Virus record (IMG/VR): IMGVR_UViG_3300031227_000018
Span: 45,219 to 109,218 of that record
Direction: 5' to 3' (one strand)
Origin: a virus
DNA length: 64,000 nt
Within the stretch, counting starts at the first letter, position 1; each line of letters begins with the position of its first letter. A model generated the notes under the pieces. The model had not been told where the DNA came from. It did not search any database and worked only from the letters and a program-made list of their open reading frames with translations. Shown in pieces: positions 24,814 through 32,617 of the stretch. The position numbers and the translations under genes are program-made.

Positions 24814-25056
24814 GTGGCTCAAATTGATCAAAAAGAACTTGTTGCATTAATTATTGAAGAAATGGATTGTAAGAAAGTGTTTCAAGCAAAATGGGTTTTT
24901 GATTGTGCGTTATGTGGAGATCATGTTGACGAAGGCACTGATTTTGTATTTATAGGTGATAAGCAGAAGATTTGTGTGTCTTGTCAAGCGTATATATCTG
25001 AATTTTTTAGTGATGCGTTGCAGAGAGAAGAAGAAAAAGACGGATGTTTAAAATAG
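24814..25056 (+). CDS. Small Cys4 zinc-binding protein (GTG start)
   Basis: 80 residues, starting with GTG at 24814, supported by AGGAGG 8 bases before. It contains CALCGDH and CVSCQAY, spaced about 25 residues, forming a likely zinc ribbon. It follows the chaperonin stop by two bases and is presumably translated with it. No family is assigned. Confidence 0.55.
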   Translation: MAQIDQKELVALIIEEMDCKKVFQAKWVFDCALCGDHVDEGTDFVFIGDKQKICVSCQAYISEFFSDALQREEEKDGCLK

Positions 25057-25088
25057 TTTTTTATTTTTGTTTATAAAAAGCGTAAAAG
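25051..25088 (+). promoter_or_regulatory. Bipartite promoter-like element before the clamp operon
   Basis: AAATAGTTTTTTA (25051-25063), 18 bases, then GTAAAAG (25082-25088); the next start codon is at 25125 with its ribosome site AGGAG in between. This copy has room for a normal leader, so it supports the promoter interpretation best. Confidence 0.6.
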
Positions 25089-25124
25089 AAAGCAGTAGAA
25101 ATGAACTGTATTTAGGAGAAACAA

Positions 25125-25334
25125 ATGGTTAAAGAGTGTAAGCATGACATATTGATAGCGATTTCTCAGGAGGATGAAAAGTTTTTGTGTTTTGATAAAA
25201 CAAGGAGGTACAAGTGTCAGTTGTGCAGTAAGGAGATTTTGATTTTACAATATGAAGTGCGTGAATATAATGAAAGAAAATTGGAAGATGATGATAGGCA
25301 GTTAAATCTTTTTGAAAAGGAGGAAGTGAAATGA
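25125..25334 (+). CDS. Small zinc-finger-like protein upstream of the sliding clamp
   Basis: 69 residues with C-x3-D near residue 5 and CQLCSKEI near residue 29, then an acidic C-terminus (EDDDRQLNLFEKEEVK). The QLNLFEKE stretch near the C-terminus resembles a clamp-binding peptide (QL-L-F type), which would suit its place overlapping the sliding clamp gene by 4 bases. This is an inference; a small replication accessory factor is possible. Confidence 0.5.
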   Translation: MVKECKHDILIAISQEDEKFLCFDKTRRYKCQLCSKEILILQYEVREYNERKLEDDDRQLNLFEKEEVK

Positions 25335-26032
25335 AAGTAAAATCGTTGATATTTAAAGATTATTTAAGGCAGTCATGTATGGCAGGATCAGCAGCAGTTG
25401 GAGAATGTTTTCTTGATTTTAAGGATGAGGGTGTTGAGTTGTTGACAGTTACTGCAGCGAATAATGTTATGGTTAATTCATTTTTGTTAAAGAAAAATTT
25501 TGAAGAATACGAAGTGTTTGGTAAAATTGGGATAGACAATCTATCCAACTTGATGAAGTTGCTTGAACGTATTGAGAGCGAACATATTGCTGTTGAGAAA
25601 AAAGATAACAATTTGTTGTGTTTTAAGGGTGGTAATAAAAAGATTGAATTTCTATTGAAAGATCCTGAATATATTGAAGCACCTCCAACAGTTCCAAATG
25701 ATTTATCTCATGATATTTCAATAAAATTAAATCCTGACCAAATTCGGGAATTCCTTAACGATGTTTCGGCATTGAGTGCAGATGAGATTTTGTTTACCAC
25801 AGAATCTGGGAAACTATTGTTGGTGGCTTTAGGTCAACATAAAATACGCAACAAGATTGATGTTGATATTGACGGTGAACTCAATGCAAAGTTCACTTCC
25901 CTTTTAGTTGATGCTATTGGCAATCTTACGGGTAACATTAAGGTTGATTTAAAAAATGATTATCCGGTTTTATTTAGCACAGATTTGAATGCTAATGGAT
26001 TTATTAAAATTTTAGTAGCTCCAAAAGCGTAA
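25331..26032 (+). CDS. T4 gp45-type (PCNA-like) sliding clamp
   Basis: 233 residues; T4 gp45 has 228, whereas bacterial beta clamps have about 370. It is alpha/beta with two similar halves (FLDFKDEGVELLTVTAANN... and ISIKLNPDQIREFLNDV...EILFTTESGKLLLVAL), and ends with YPVLFSTDLNANGFIKILVAPKA, as PCNA/gp45 proteins do. It is followed by the clamp loader genes, as in T4 (45-44-62). The trimer would encircle DNA and tether the polymerase. A second clamp of bacterial type occurs at 55.5 kb. Confidence 0.75.
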   Translation: MKVKSLIFKDYLRQSCMAGSAAVGECFLDFKDEGVELLTVTAANNVMVNSFLLKKNFEEYEVFGKIGIDNLSNLMKLLERIESEHIAVEKKDNNLLCFKGGNKKIEFLLKDPEYIEAPPTVPNDLSHDISIKLNPDQIREFLNDVSALSADEILFTTESGKLLLVALGQHKIRNKIDVDIDGELNAKFTSLLVDAIGNLTGNIKVDLKNDYPVLFSTDLNANGFIKILVAPKA

Positions 26033-26033
26033 A

Positions 26034-26218
26034 ATGAGAAAAGGTCAAAAAGTATCAGAAGAGATTCGGAAATGGAATGGGACGAAGGTGTCCATTATAA
26101 TTACGATGGCTCATTGAGAGAACGAGACATCAATAGGCAGGGAGAAATAAAAAGATATTACTCTAATTTTAGATTTTTAAGAATAAATGAAATAACTGAA
26201 ATGATAATACAAGTGTGA
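26034..26218 (+). pseudogene. Decayed homing endonuclease remnant
   Basis: Two short frames remain. The first (26034-26117) starts MRKGQKVSEEIRK, typical of the beginning of NUMOD-bearing phage endonucleases. The second (26072-26218) has DGSLRERDINRQGEIK and RFLRINEIT, like the C-terminal part of Vsr-like/EDxHD endonucleases. They are joined out of frame with the middle missing. A shorter relic with the same ends lies at 53238-53334. The site, between clamp and clamp loader genes, is a typical homing target. Confidence 0.5.
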
Positions 26219-26225
26219 GGTTTTT

Positions 26226-27149
26226 ATGCGACTAAAAGATTGTGTTTTTGTTGAAAAATATCGTCCCAAGTCTATTGCTGATATAGCGGGGAAAAGTAAG
26301 ACGTTTCTTTCTTCTTATTTGGAGAAGAATGAATTACTTCCCCACTTCTTATTTTATAGTACTTTTCCAGGAACTGGTAAAACATCGTTGGCGAAGGCTT
26401 TTGTCAATGATTTGGGTTGTGATATTTTATTACTCAACAGTTCTGATGAACGTAAGATAGACGTTGTACGAGAGAAAGTGAAAATGTTTGCTAGTTCTGT
26501 ATCTAGTAAGCAAGGTAAGAAGAAGTGTATATTTCTTGATGAGGCAGACGGTTTGACACGGCAGAGTCAGGATGCATTGCGAAATGTGATGGAAACTTAT
26601 AGTAAAAATTGTTTTTTTATACTTTCTTGCAATTATATCAATAAGATTATTGATCCGCTAAAAAGTCGTTGCATTCTAGTTGATTTTTCAAAATGTTTTA
26701 ATAAAAAAGAAGTTTGTTCGTATATATCAAAAATAGTTCAAGAAGAGAGTTTGAATGAATTGGGTGTTAACGATGAAGTCGTGGAAAAAGTTGTGGAAAT
26801 GTACAGGCCGAATGTTCGCAATATGGTTATGTTTTTGCAAAGAGTTAAGGTTTCAGGTGCAGAAGTTGTTGGAGAGATTTTAAACAAGGATGTTTATGAT
26901 TCTTTTTGGGATCTTTTTAAAGAAAAGAAGTTTGCATCTATAGGAAAATTGTTGGCTGAAAATGATTTAGATGTTGAGTTGATCAATAAGTGGTTGTTTG
27001 ATAAGGCGATAGAAAATTCAAAAGAATTGGGGGTTAAAAGACTTATCAAAACTATCAGAATAATTGCTGAGAATGAAAGAGATTTTGTTTCAGGCGCGGA
27101 TAAGAATTTAATTTTCCGTTGCGGTATTTTTAGTATGATGATTGGATAA
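26226..27149 (+). CDS. Clamp loader large subunit (T4 gp44-like AAA+ ATPase)
   Basis: 307 residues (gp44 has 319). AAA+ motifs in order: EKYRPKSIADIAG (~10), Walker A FPGTGKTSLAKAF (~49), Walker B FLDEADGLT (~100), arginine-finger region KSRC (SRC motif, ~149), and sensor-2 region RPNVRNMV (~192). Four copies would form the ATPase ring that opens the gp45-type clamp together with the small subunit encoded next. Order clamp, large, small is as in T4. RecA-fold and lid helices are complete, so it is expected to be active. Confidence 0.88.
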   Translation: MRLKDCVFVEKYRPKSIADIAGKSKTFLSSYLEKNELLPHFLFYSTFPGTGKTSLAKAFVNDLGCDILLLNSSDERKIDVVREKVKMFASSVSSKQGKKKCIFLDEADGLTRQSQDALRNVMETYSKNCFFILSCNYINKIIDPLKSRCILVDFSKCFNKKEVCSYISKIVQEESLNELGVNDEVVEKVVEMYRPNVRNMVMFLQRVKVSGAEVVGEILNKDVYDSFWDLFKEKKFASIGKLLAENDLDVELINKWLFDKAIENSKELGVKRLIKTIRIIAENERDFVSGADKNLIFRCGIFSMMIG

Positions 27150-27162
27150 CTGGGGGGGGCAG

Positions 27163-27579
27163 ATGTTCAATATAATCAAAAACCTTTATACTCGAAAAGA
27201 TTATGATTGGATAAGGGAGTTGGATGACAATGTTCCATCTTTAGTCATTTTCAATTACCTTTTATCTGACCCTTCAGTTGGAAGAAAGATTAAGAGTTTG
27301 GCTCCCAGTTTGTTCAGTATTCCTCCAAAGAATTTTATCGCTGTTTTGCATACGTATGTTCCAAAACAAAATAGAGCTCCTTTTCTTGGAGGTGTTCGTA
27401 AAAAGGAAGAAGACAAAGTTGTTGATGAAATAATGGATAAATTGAGGAGATATTTTAAATATTCTGAAAAAGAATTTTCATATATTCAAAAGTATATTTT
27501 TGATAATTTTGTTAAAGATAACATAAAAGAATGGCAAATTAAACTGGGATTAGGAGGTAAGAGGCATGTCGTTAAATAA
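27163..27579 (+). CDS. Clamp loader small subunit (T4 gp62-like)
   Basis: 138 residues from ATG 27163, with the G-rich ribosome site GGGGGGGG just upstream; gp62 of T4 has 187. It has no ATPase motif and is helical (IPPKNFIAVLHTYVPKQNRAPFLGGVRKKEE), as expected for the non-catalytic collar subunit. Assignment rests mainly on its place directly after the gp44-like gene and on its size. The last 14 bases overlap the next gene. Confidence 0.6.
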   Translation: MFNIIKNLYTRKDYDWIRELDDNVPSLVIFNYLLSDPSVGRKIKSLAPSLFSIPPKNFIAVLHTYVPKQNRAPFLGGVRKKEEDKVVDEIMDKLRRYFKYSEKEFSYIQKYIFDNFVKDNIKEWQIKLGLGGKRHVVK

Positions 27580-27904
27580 TTTTGTGAACCTTGATTCAGG
27601 GTACAAAGAAAAAATGAGTCGGCTTGAAAGGTTGAAAAAAAGGTTTTCTGAATCTTTACCTGAAAATATAGCAAAATATAAGGCCCAAGAAATTGTTTTA
27701 ACATCTGATAAGTTGGAGAGTGTTAAGCTAAATGCCAATAATCATGCAGGATTAAGACCTAGTTTAGCTTTTTATTTTGAAAATGCAGAAGAAATTAAAA
27801 TGGTAGCAAAATATTTCAATACAAGTTTTAAGCAAATGGCAGTGAAAGATTCCGGTTTGTTAATTGAGATTATTAAAATGTTGGAGGAAACGAAAAATGG
27901 ATAA
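27566..27904 (+). CDS. Hypothetical protein after the clamp loader
   Basis: 112 residues. It is basic at the N-terminus (SRLERLKKRFSESLPENIAKYKAQEI) and has a C-terminal alpha/beta part (SLAFYFENAEEIKMVAKYFN...LLIEIIKMLEE). T4 has the translational repressor RegA at this place, but no sequence resemblance is apparent. It overlaps both neighbours, so it is translationally coupled to the clamp loader and to the radical SAM gene. Confidence 0.5.
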   Translation: MSLNNFVNLDSGYKEKMSRLERLKKRFSESLPENIAKYKAQEIVLTSDKLESVKLNANNHAGLRPSLAFYFENAEEIKMVAKYFNTSFKQMAVKDSGLLIEIIKMLEETKNG

Positions 27905-29306
27905 GAATAATTGTGAGATAGACAGCATGGAAAATTCTTGTGATTTGAGAGAAGAAGAGAATTGGGATTTTGATACAAAAGAAAGGTATGGAAGTCCACG
28001 AGTAAGTTCTGAATATATGGATTGTTCTTTGCCATTGACTTTTGATCAATATTCGTATTGTTCTATGAAGTGCAAATATTGTTTTGCATATTATCAAAAA
28101 GCGATGAATCCGTCTATGCGTTCTGGGATAAAATTAAAGGGGGTTAATGTAGACAAATTGATTAAAATGTTTAAAGGGGAAATACCTGAAGACCCATATT
28201 ATCATAATTTTATTAAAAAGAAGTTCCCATTCCATTGGGGTGGCCTTGCTGATCCGTTTGATATGGTTGAAAAAAAATATAAACTTGGTTTTAAATTATT
28301 GGAAACTTTGGTGGAATTGAATTATCCAGTTATATTTTCTACAAAAGGAACATTACCCTCACAAGAACCCTATTATTCTTTGTTTAAGAATGCTGCAAAA
28401 AATAAGAATTTTGCATTTCAGTTCAGTATTATTGCTAATTCCGATGAGTTATCGAAAAAGATAGATGTTGCAGTTCCGACAACTTCTGAAAGATTACAGT
28501 GCATGAAAACAATGTCAGATTTAGGTTATTGGACTGTATTAAGATTAAGACCTTTTATAGTTGGAATAAGTGATATTGATGTAGAAGAGCTTATAACCCG
28601 TTCTTCTCAAAATGGTGCGAATGCTATTTCCACTGAATTTTATTGTTATGATGCTAGATGTTCAAATAATGTAGAAATAGCAAAAAGATTTAAGGAAATA
28701 TCGCAAATATGTGGTTTTGATATCATCGATTTTTACAAAAAGTTAAGCCCTTCTGAGCGAGGTGGTTATAGGAGATTGAATAGAAATCTTAAAGAAGAGT
28801 ATGTGAAAAGAATGTATACAACCTGTAAGAAGGTTGGTATGCAATTCAATATTTCGGATCCAGATTTTAAAGAACTTAATGACAGCGGTTCTTGTTGTGG
28901 TTTGCCTGAATTAAGGGAACAGTATGACAGTGATTTGGTTAATTGGTCTCGTGGGCAATTAACTTATCATCTCAAGGAATTACGTAAAAGATATTGGGCA
29001 AGTGGAGGTAAAGAAAGGTATTTAAAGATTCGTGATGTGATGGGAGATTCTTATGATGGTTGGTTAAAAGAACCGCGTTTTTATAGTGATAGTCTTAAAA
29101 ATTGGGCAACTTCTTGGGCAAAAGTTAATATGGGTTATAGAGACGAATTCATACAAACATGGAATAATACCAGGAGTTCTGGTAATCCGTACAATTATTT
29201 TCATGGTAAGATTAAACCTTCTTATATTGATGATGATAATAATGTTGTTTTTGAGTATGTTCCCCATGATTATGAGAAGAGGTGGAAAGAAGAAGGGATA
29301 TTGTAA
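27897..29306 (+). CDS. Radical SAM enzyme, candidate DNA-modification enzyme
   Basis: 469 residues from ATG 27897 (GGAGG upstream). The radical SAM cluster motif is CSMKCKYC (CxxxCxxC) near residue 53. It is followed by HWGGLADPFD, which resembles the GGE-type substrate/SAM region, and a TIM-barrel-like series of strands (PVIFSTKGT, FAFQFSIIANSD, TVLRLRPFIVG). It resembles the spore photoproduct lyase/Rv2578c branch in layout. The last ~120 residues are an unusual Trp- and Tyr-rich extension. Neighbours are a methyltransferase and an amino acid:DNA transferase, and radical SAM enzymes are known in phage thymidine hypermodification pathways, so action on a modified base is a reasonable inference. 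Confidence 0.8.
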   Translation: MDKNNCEIDSMENSCDLREEENWDFDTKERYGSPRVSSEYMDCSLPLTFDQYSYCSMKCKYCFAYYQKAMNPSMRSGIKLKGVNVDKLIKMFKGEIPEDPYYHNFIKKKFPFHWGGLADPFDMVEKKYKLGFKLLETLVELNYPVIFSTKGTLPSQEPYYSLFKNAAKNKNFAFQFSIIANSDELSKKIDVAVPTTSERLQCMKTMSDLGYWTVLRLRPFIVGISDIDVEELITRSSQNGANAISTEFYCYDARCSNNVEIAKRFKEISQICGFDIIDFYKKLSPSERGGYRRLNRNLKEEYVKRMYTTCKKVGMQFNISDPDFKELNDSGSCCGLPELREQYDSDLVNWSRGQLTYHLKELRKRYWASGGKERYLKIRDVMGDSYDGWLKEPRFYSDSLKNWATSWAKVNMGYRDEFIQTWNNTRSSGNPYNYFHGKIKPSYIDDDNNVVFEYVPHDYEKRWKEEGIL

Positions 29307-30044
29307 ATGGGAATAAAATATTGTAGGTCTTGTTGTCAAATGACTAGTCACGGTTTAAATGACAGGTGTTTAAAGTGCGGAAAAAATAATTTAATTCAAA
29401 AAAATATATTGGGGGAAGAATGTTGGGTTAGAAAAGATACTTGGGATGAAAATATTTTTAAAGAAATGGGATTGTATTTGAAAAAGATTTCTTTAACTCC
29501 TGAGGATGTCTGGCTGGATGTAGGCGGTAACATAGGGAGTTTTTGTAAAAAAATTGCCAAAGAAGTTGCCACTGTTATTGCTTATGAGCCAGATGAAAAT
29601 AATTTTGAACTTTTAAAGAAAAATAATGAAGAAAGTGATAATATTATTTTTGTAAATAAAGCTGTTATTGGAAATGCTGATATTGTGAGGGATTTTTATT
29701 TGAATCAAAAAACCAATAAGAGTACACATTCTTTTTTTGTTAAACGTGGAAGGGAACGCGTTGAGGTTGGATGTGAGAATGTTAATGAGATAATTCAAAA
29801 GTATAAAGTTGATAAAATAAAAATTGATTGTGAGGGGAGTGAGTACGAAATCATAAAATCTATTGTTGATTTTTCTTCAATTAAAGAAATATTTGTGGAA
29901 TTTCATTTAAATATTTTATGTAAAAAGAATGATTTAACTAAGTACAGGGAAGTTATTAAAATCCTTAAAAAGAATTTTGCGTATTTGGAGTATCCGGAGG
30001 ATGTTAAAAAAAATTGGCATGTTTATATTTATGTGAAAAAATAA
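29307..30044 (+). CDS. FkbM-family SAM-dependent methyltransferase with N-terminal zinc ribbon
   Basis: 245 residues, starting at the base after the radical SAM stop. Residues 5-27 carry two Cys pairs (CRSC...CLKC), a likely zinc ribbon. The methyltransferase core follows: motif I VWLDVGGNIGSF (~71), the acidic second strand IAYEPDENNFELL (~93), and motif IKIDCEGSEYEII (~172), characteristic of the FkbM family (O- or N-methylation of small groups). In this cluster it could methylate the side chain attached to the base. The zinc ribbon may guide it to DNA; this is inference. Confidence 0.75.
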   Translation: MGIKYCRSCCQMTSHGLNDRCLKCGKNNLIQKNILGEECWVRKDTWDENIFKEMGLYLKKISLTPEDVWLDVGGNIGSFCKKIAKEVATVIAYEPDENNFELLKKNNEESDNIIFVNKAVIGNADIVRDFYLNQKTNKSTHSFFVKRGRERVEVGCENVNEIIQKYKVDKIKIDCEGSEYEIIKSIVDFSSIKEIFVEFHLNILCKKNDLTKYREVIKILKKNFAYLEYPEDVKKNWHVYIYVKK

Positions 30045-31214
30045 ATGAGATATATACATTCACAAAATAAAGATAAAGAATTTATCGATTGGAGAAACCC
30101 TTCTAGAAGGAAAGAAGGGTTTTTAAAGTGGTTAAAATGGAGAATGCGGTATGGAGATTTGGACCATTACGTTTGTAATAATTCCTACAGGGATGCAATT
30201 GGCAAAATGTCTCCAACTGGTAAATCAATGACTAAGGAGCAGGCGCATTGGTTTTCTTTAATTTTTGGTATGACTTATCAATCAGAAATGGCGTGGGTTA
30301 TTTATTGGAATTTTCCTGATTTTTGGTCTATCAACATTGAAGAGTTAGAAAAATGGAATTTGGATAATATTGATCGACAAAGGTATGCTCGTGATACTAA
30401 ATATAATAAAGGGAGGATCGTTAGTCAAGTCAAGTCCCTCCAAAATGAAATTGGTCCTTCCGGTTCTATTGAAAAGTTTTTTGGTGAATCATTGAGTGAT
30501 GATGAAAATGAGTCTTTTGAAAAAGTTTTTAATTCTTGTATGAGGTTTCATAAGTATGGAGGTATGACTTCTTGGTTGACTTGTCAGTTGTTATTCGAAA
30601 CTGCCAATGTACCGATTAAACCTGACACCGTCAGAGCCACCACACCTTGGAATTGGTCAGTAAGGTCGGGTTTGATGTATGCTTATAATAGGGACGATAA
30701 GATTGAAGCTACTTGTAAGGATGTTGAGTTTTGTGATAAAGATATTGAACAAATAAAAGAGTATGAAAAAGAGTTGTATGAGTTAGCGAAAGATTGTATT
30801 GATGAAAATGATAAAAAGATTTTTTCAAATTATTTATTAGAATCTCATTTGTGTCAATATAAAAAGTTAATGTTAGGAGGTGATTATGCTGGTCATTCTT
30901 CTGGAGATCACTTTTCAAGGGCACTTTGGTTATCTGAACGGTGGCCTGAAGTAAATTTTGATGTATTTTTTAAAGAAGCAATAAAAAAACATTGTCCGAT
31001 TGTAAGGGGAAAAAGGGAGAGTAAACAGCTTCGGTTTGTTTGTTCTAAGACAGGTCAGATGATAAATATGCATGAGGACTTTCAGGAATTGCCTAATATG
31101 TATTTGGAATTGGGAATAAATCCTGATTGGTTTTATACTAAAGAATATGACGAAGAAGTGGGAAGTAGAGTTGATAGTTATGCAAATAAAATTTATAATT
31201 CTAATTGGTGGTGA
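30045..31214 (+). CDS. Amino acid:DNA transferase (alpha-glutamyl/putrescinyl thymine pyrophosphorylase family)
   Basis: 389 residues, start one base after the previous stop. It shows the family pattern I know from phi W-14/SP10/ViI-type proteins: a WRMRYGDLD segment (~32), HWFSLIFGMTYQSEMAWVIY (~68) followed by WNFPDFW, then RQRYARDTKYNKGRI (~110), a long helical part with FHKYGGMTSW (~168), and IKPDT...SVRSGLMYAYN (~190-213). These DNA-glycosylase-fold enzymes displace the pyrophosphate from 5-pyrophosphoryloxymethyl-dU in DNA with an amine such as glycine, glutamate or putrescine. A P-loop kinase that could supply that substrate is encoded 0.9 kb downstream. Confidence 0.75.
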   Translation: MRYIHSQNKDKEFIDWRNPSRRKEGFLKWLKWRMRYGDLDHYVCNNSYRDAIGKMSPTGKSMTKEQAHWFSLIFGMTYQSEMAWVIYWNFPDFWSINIEELEKWNLDNIDRQRYARDTKYNKGRIVSQVKSLQNEIGPSGSIEKFFGESLSDDENESFEKVFNSCMRFHKYGGMTSWLTCQLLFETANVPIKPDTVRATTPWNWSVRSGLMYAYNRDDKIEATCKDVEFCDKDIEQIKEYEKELYELAKDCIDENDKKIFSNYLLESHLCQYKKLMLGGDYAGHSSGDHFSRALWLSERWPEVNFDVFFKEAIKKHCPIVRGKRESKQLRFVCSKTGQMINMHEDFQELPNMYLELGINPDWFYTKEYDEEVGSRVDSYANKIYNSNWW

Positions 31215-31228
31215 AAGGAAGGGGTAAA

Positions 31229-31606
31229 ATGATTAACACTTATGATCTTGATGGGGTTGTTTATTTAGGAGATGATTATGATGGTATTTATCCAGGTAGA
31301 GAAGACATCATTATAACGGGGAGAAGTATTGAGGAAGCGAAGTCTACGCATGAAATGTTGAGGTTGAGGTGCATTTATAGTCATGTGTTTTTTAACCCAA
31401 TTCCATTCAGTGCAAAAACTAGAGAATCTTCTGGTTATCATAAAGTTAATGTGATTAAAATGTTGATTGAAAGCGGTTATGAACATGGCCTTCATTTTGA
31501 TGATGATGAAATTCAGATCAAAATAATCAAAGAGCTCCTTCCCAATGTTCGTGTTGTGCATGTAGTTTCTGATATTGTTGAGAAGGAAAATGTTAGACAT
31601 GATTGA
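31229..31606 (+). CDS. HAD-like hydrolase
   Basis: 125 residues from ATG 31229 (ribosome site AAGGAAGGGG). HAD motif I INTYDLDGVV (DxD) is near residue 5, motif II IITGR near 27, and motif IV HFDDDEIQIK near 89; the motif III lysine is probably in the KTR/HK segment (~68). It is short and lacks a cap domain. HAD enzymes usually remove phosphate from small molecules or ends of nucleic acids. Within this cluster it could handle phosphorylated base or side-chain intermediates; the true substrate is unknown. Confidence 0.6.
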   Translation: MINTYDLDGVVYLGDDYDGIYPGREDIIITGRSIEEAKSTHEMLRLRCIYSHVFFNPIPFSAKTRESSGYHKVNVIKMLIESGYEHGLHFDDDEIQIKIIKELLPNVRVVHVVSDIVEKENVRHD

Positions 31607-31613
31607 GGGCAAA

Positions 31614-32099
31614 ATGTTAGAAATAGAAAAGAGAATAGTTATTGAACCTGAAAGTGTTGTTTGGAATCAGAAGGTAAAGGAGTGGTGCGGTCTTCCGTAT
31701 TATGATAAAAAAAATGGATGTCCAAATTTCAATAAACGTAAGGGATGTCCGATGGATAATAAGAATATAGATGAAATTTTAGATGTCAATAAAAAAACTT
31801 ATATTGTGGGTGTTGTTTTTAATTTAAAAGAATATCGCGATGAAATGAAGAAAAAACATTCAAATTGGACATATCGACAATTAAACAATGTGATATATTG
31901 GCAAGGATCAATTTTTGGAAAAATGAAAAGGGAAGTCAATAAGTTTTCATTGATGAATCCTGGTTTAAAAATTGTTTATAAGCCAGAAGCATATGGAGTT
32001 AATTTAACAAAGATGTTATTGAATTCGGGTGTTCCGATAAACTGGAAGTACCCGTTGAGAAAGATTTATATTGTGGCGTTATTAGGAGGAAAAATATGA
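31614..32099 (+). CDS. Cys-rich predicted metal-binding protein of an archaea-like family
   Basis: 161 residues from ATG 31614 (TGAGGG before it). Residues ~23-45 hold a Cys cluster, WCGLPYYDKKNGCPNFNKR then KGCP, matching the CxLPY...GCPNxxKR...CPP type of putative metal- or Fe-S-binding proteins that I associate with archaeal and anaerobe genomes. Downstream parts also fit that family (NNVIYWQGSIFGKMKREV; YKPEAYGVNLTKML; VALLGG). No enzymatic role is known to me. Placed between the HAD and kinase genes and overlapping the kinase start by 4 bases, it probably works in the modification pathway. Confidence 0.55.
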   Translation: MLEIEKRIVIEPESVVWNQKVKEWCGLPYYDKKNGCPNFNKRKGCPMDNKNIDEILDVNKKTYIVGVVFNLKEYRDEMKKKHSNWTYRQLNNVIYWQGSIFGKMKREVNKFSLMNPGLKIVYKPEAYGVNLTKMLLNSGVPINWKYPLRKIYIVALLGGKI

Positions 32100-32614
32100 A
32101 AGAATTTATTGCAGTTATTGGTCAAAGTGCATGTGGTAAAACAACATTTGTTCAAAATGAATTTATTGGGGCAAATGAGATGGTGTTAAATAAAGATCCA
32201 CTTTTACATACTGTTGTTAATGATTGTTGTTTATTGGGGGATTATGTTACGTCTGTGAGGACAAAAGGTACTGACAGGTTTTCTTATTCTATTTTACCAG
32301 ATTTGATTGAGTTTATAAAAAATAAAAAAGATGAATACAATCGTTTTGTCGCAGAAGGTGATAGAATAAATTGTGAAAGATTCTTCCAGTCTTTAAAAGA
32401 TTTGAAATTGAATGTTACGGTTTATGTTTTTTTATGTGATGTTAATTTGAGCGTTCAGCGTAGAGTTGATTCTGGTTCAAAACCTTCAGAGCAATTTGTA
32501 AGGGCAACTCAAACTAAAACTTTAAGAATGAAAAAAATGGTAGAATCTTTAGGGTTTAAAGTTATTGTTGAAGATTCTAGAACAGAAAACAATATCAAAC
32601 ATGGATGGTGGTGA
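32096..32614 (+). CDS. P-loop kinase, candidate 5-hydroxymethyl-dU DNA kinase
   Basis: 172 residues. Walker A AVIGQSACGKTTF is near residue 6. A Walker-B-like segment FVAEGDRINCERFF (~83) and a strand VTVYVFLCDVNLSVQRRVD (~101) followed by a basic lid (SEQFVRATQTKTLRMKK) make a small nucleotide-kinase-type fold. 5-HMdU DNA kinases of ViI and M6 phages belong to the P-loop kinases and feed the amino acid:DNA transferase, one of which is encoded nearby. The helical extra domain of those kinases is not evident here, so identification relies on fold plus cluster context. Confidence 0.6.
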   Translation: MKEFIAVIGQSACGKTTFVQNEFIGANEMVLNKDPLLHTVVNDCCLLGDYVTSVRTKGTDRFSYSILPDLIEFIKNKKDEYNRFVAEGDRINCERFFQSLKDLKLNVTVYVFLCDVNLSVQRRVDSGSKPSEQFVRATQTKTLRMKKMVESLGFKVIVEDSRTENNIKHGWW

Positions 32615-32617
32615 CTT

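Noticed and set aside
27566-27904. RegA translational repressor (expected here by T4 gene order)
   Set aside because: Similar size and position, but none of the RegA sequence pattern is seen.
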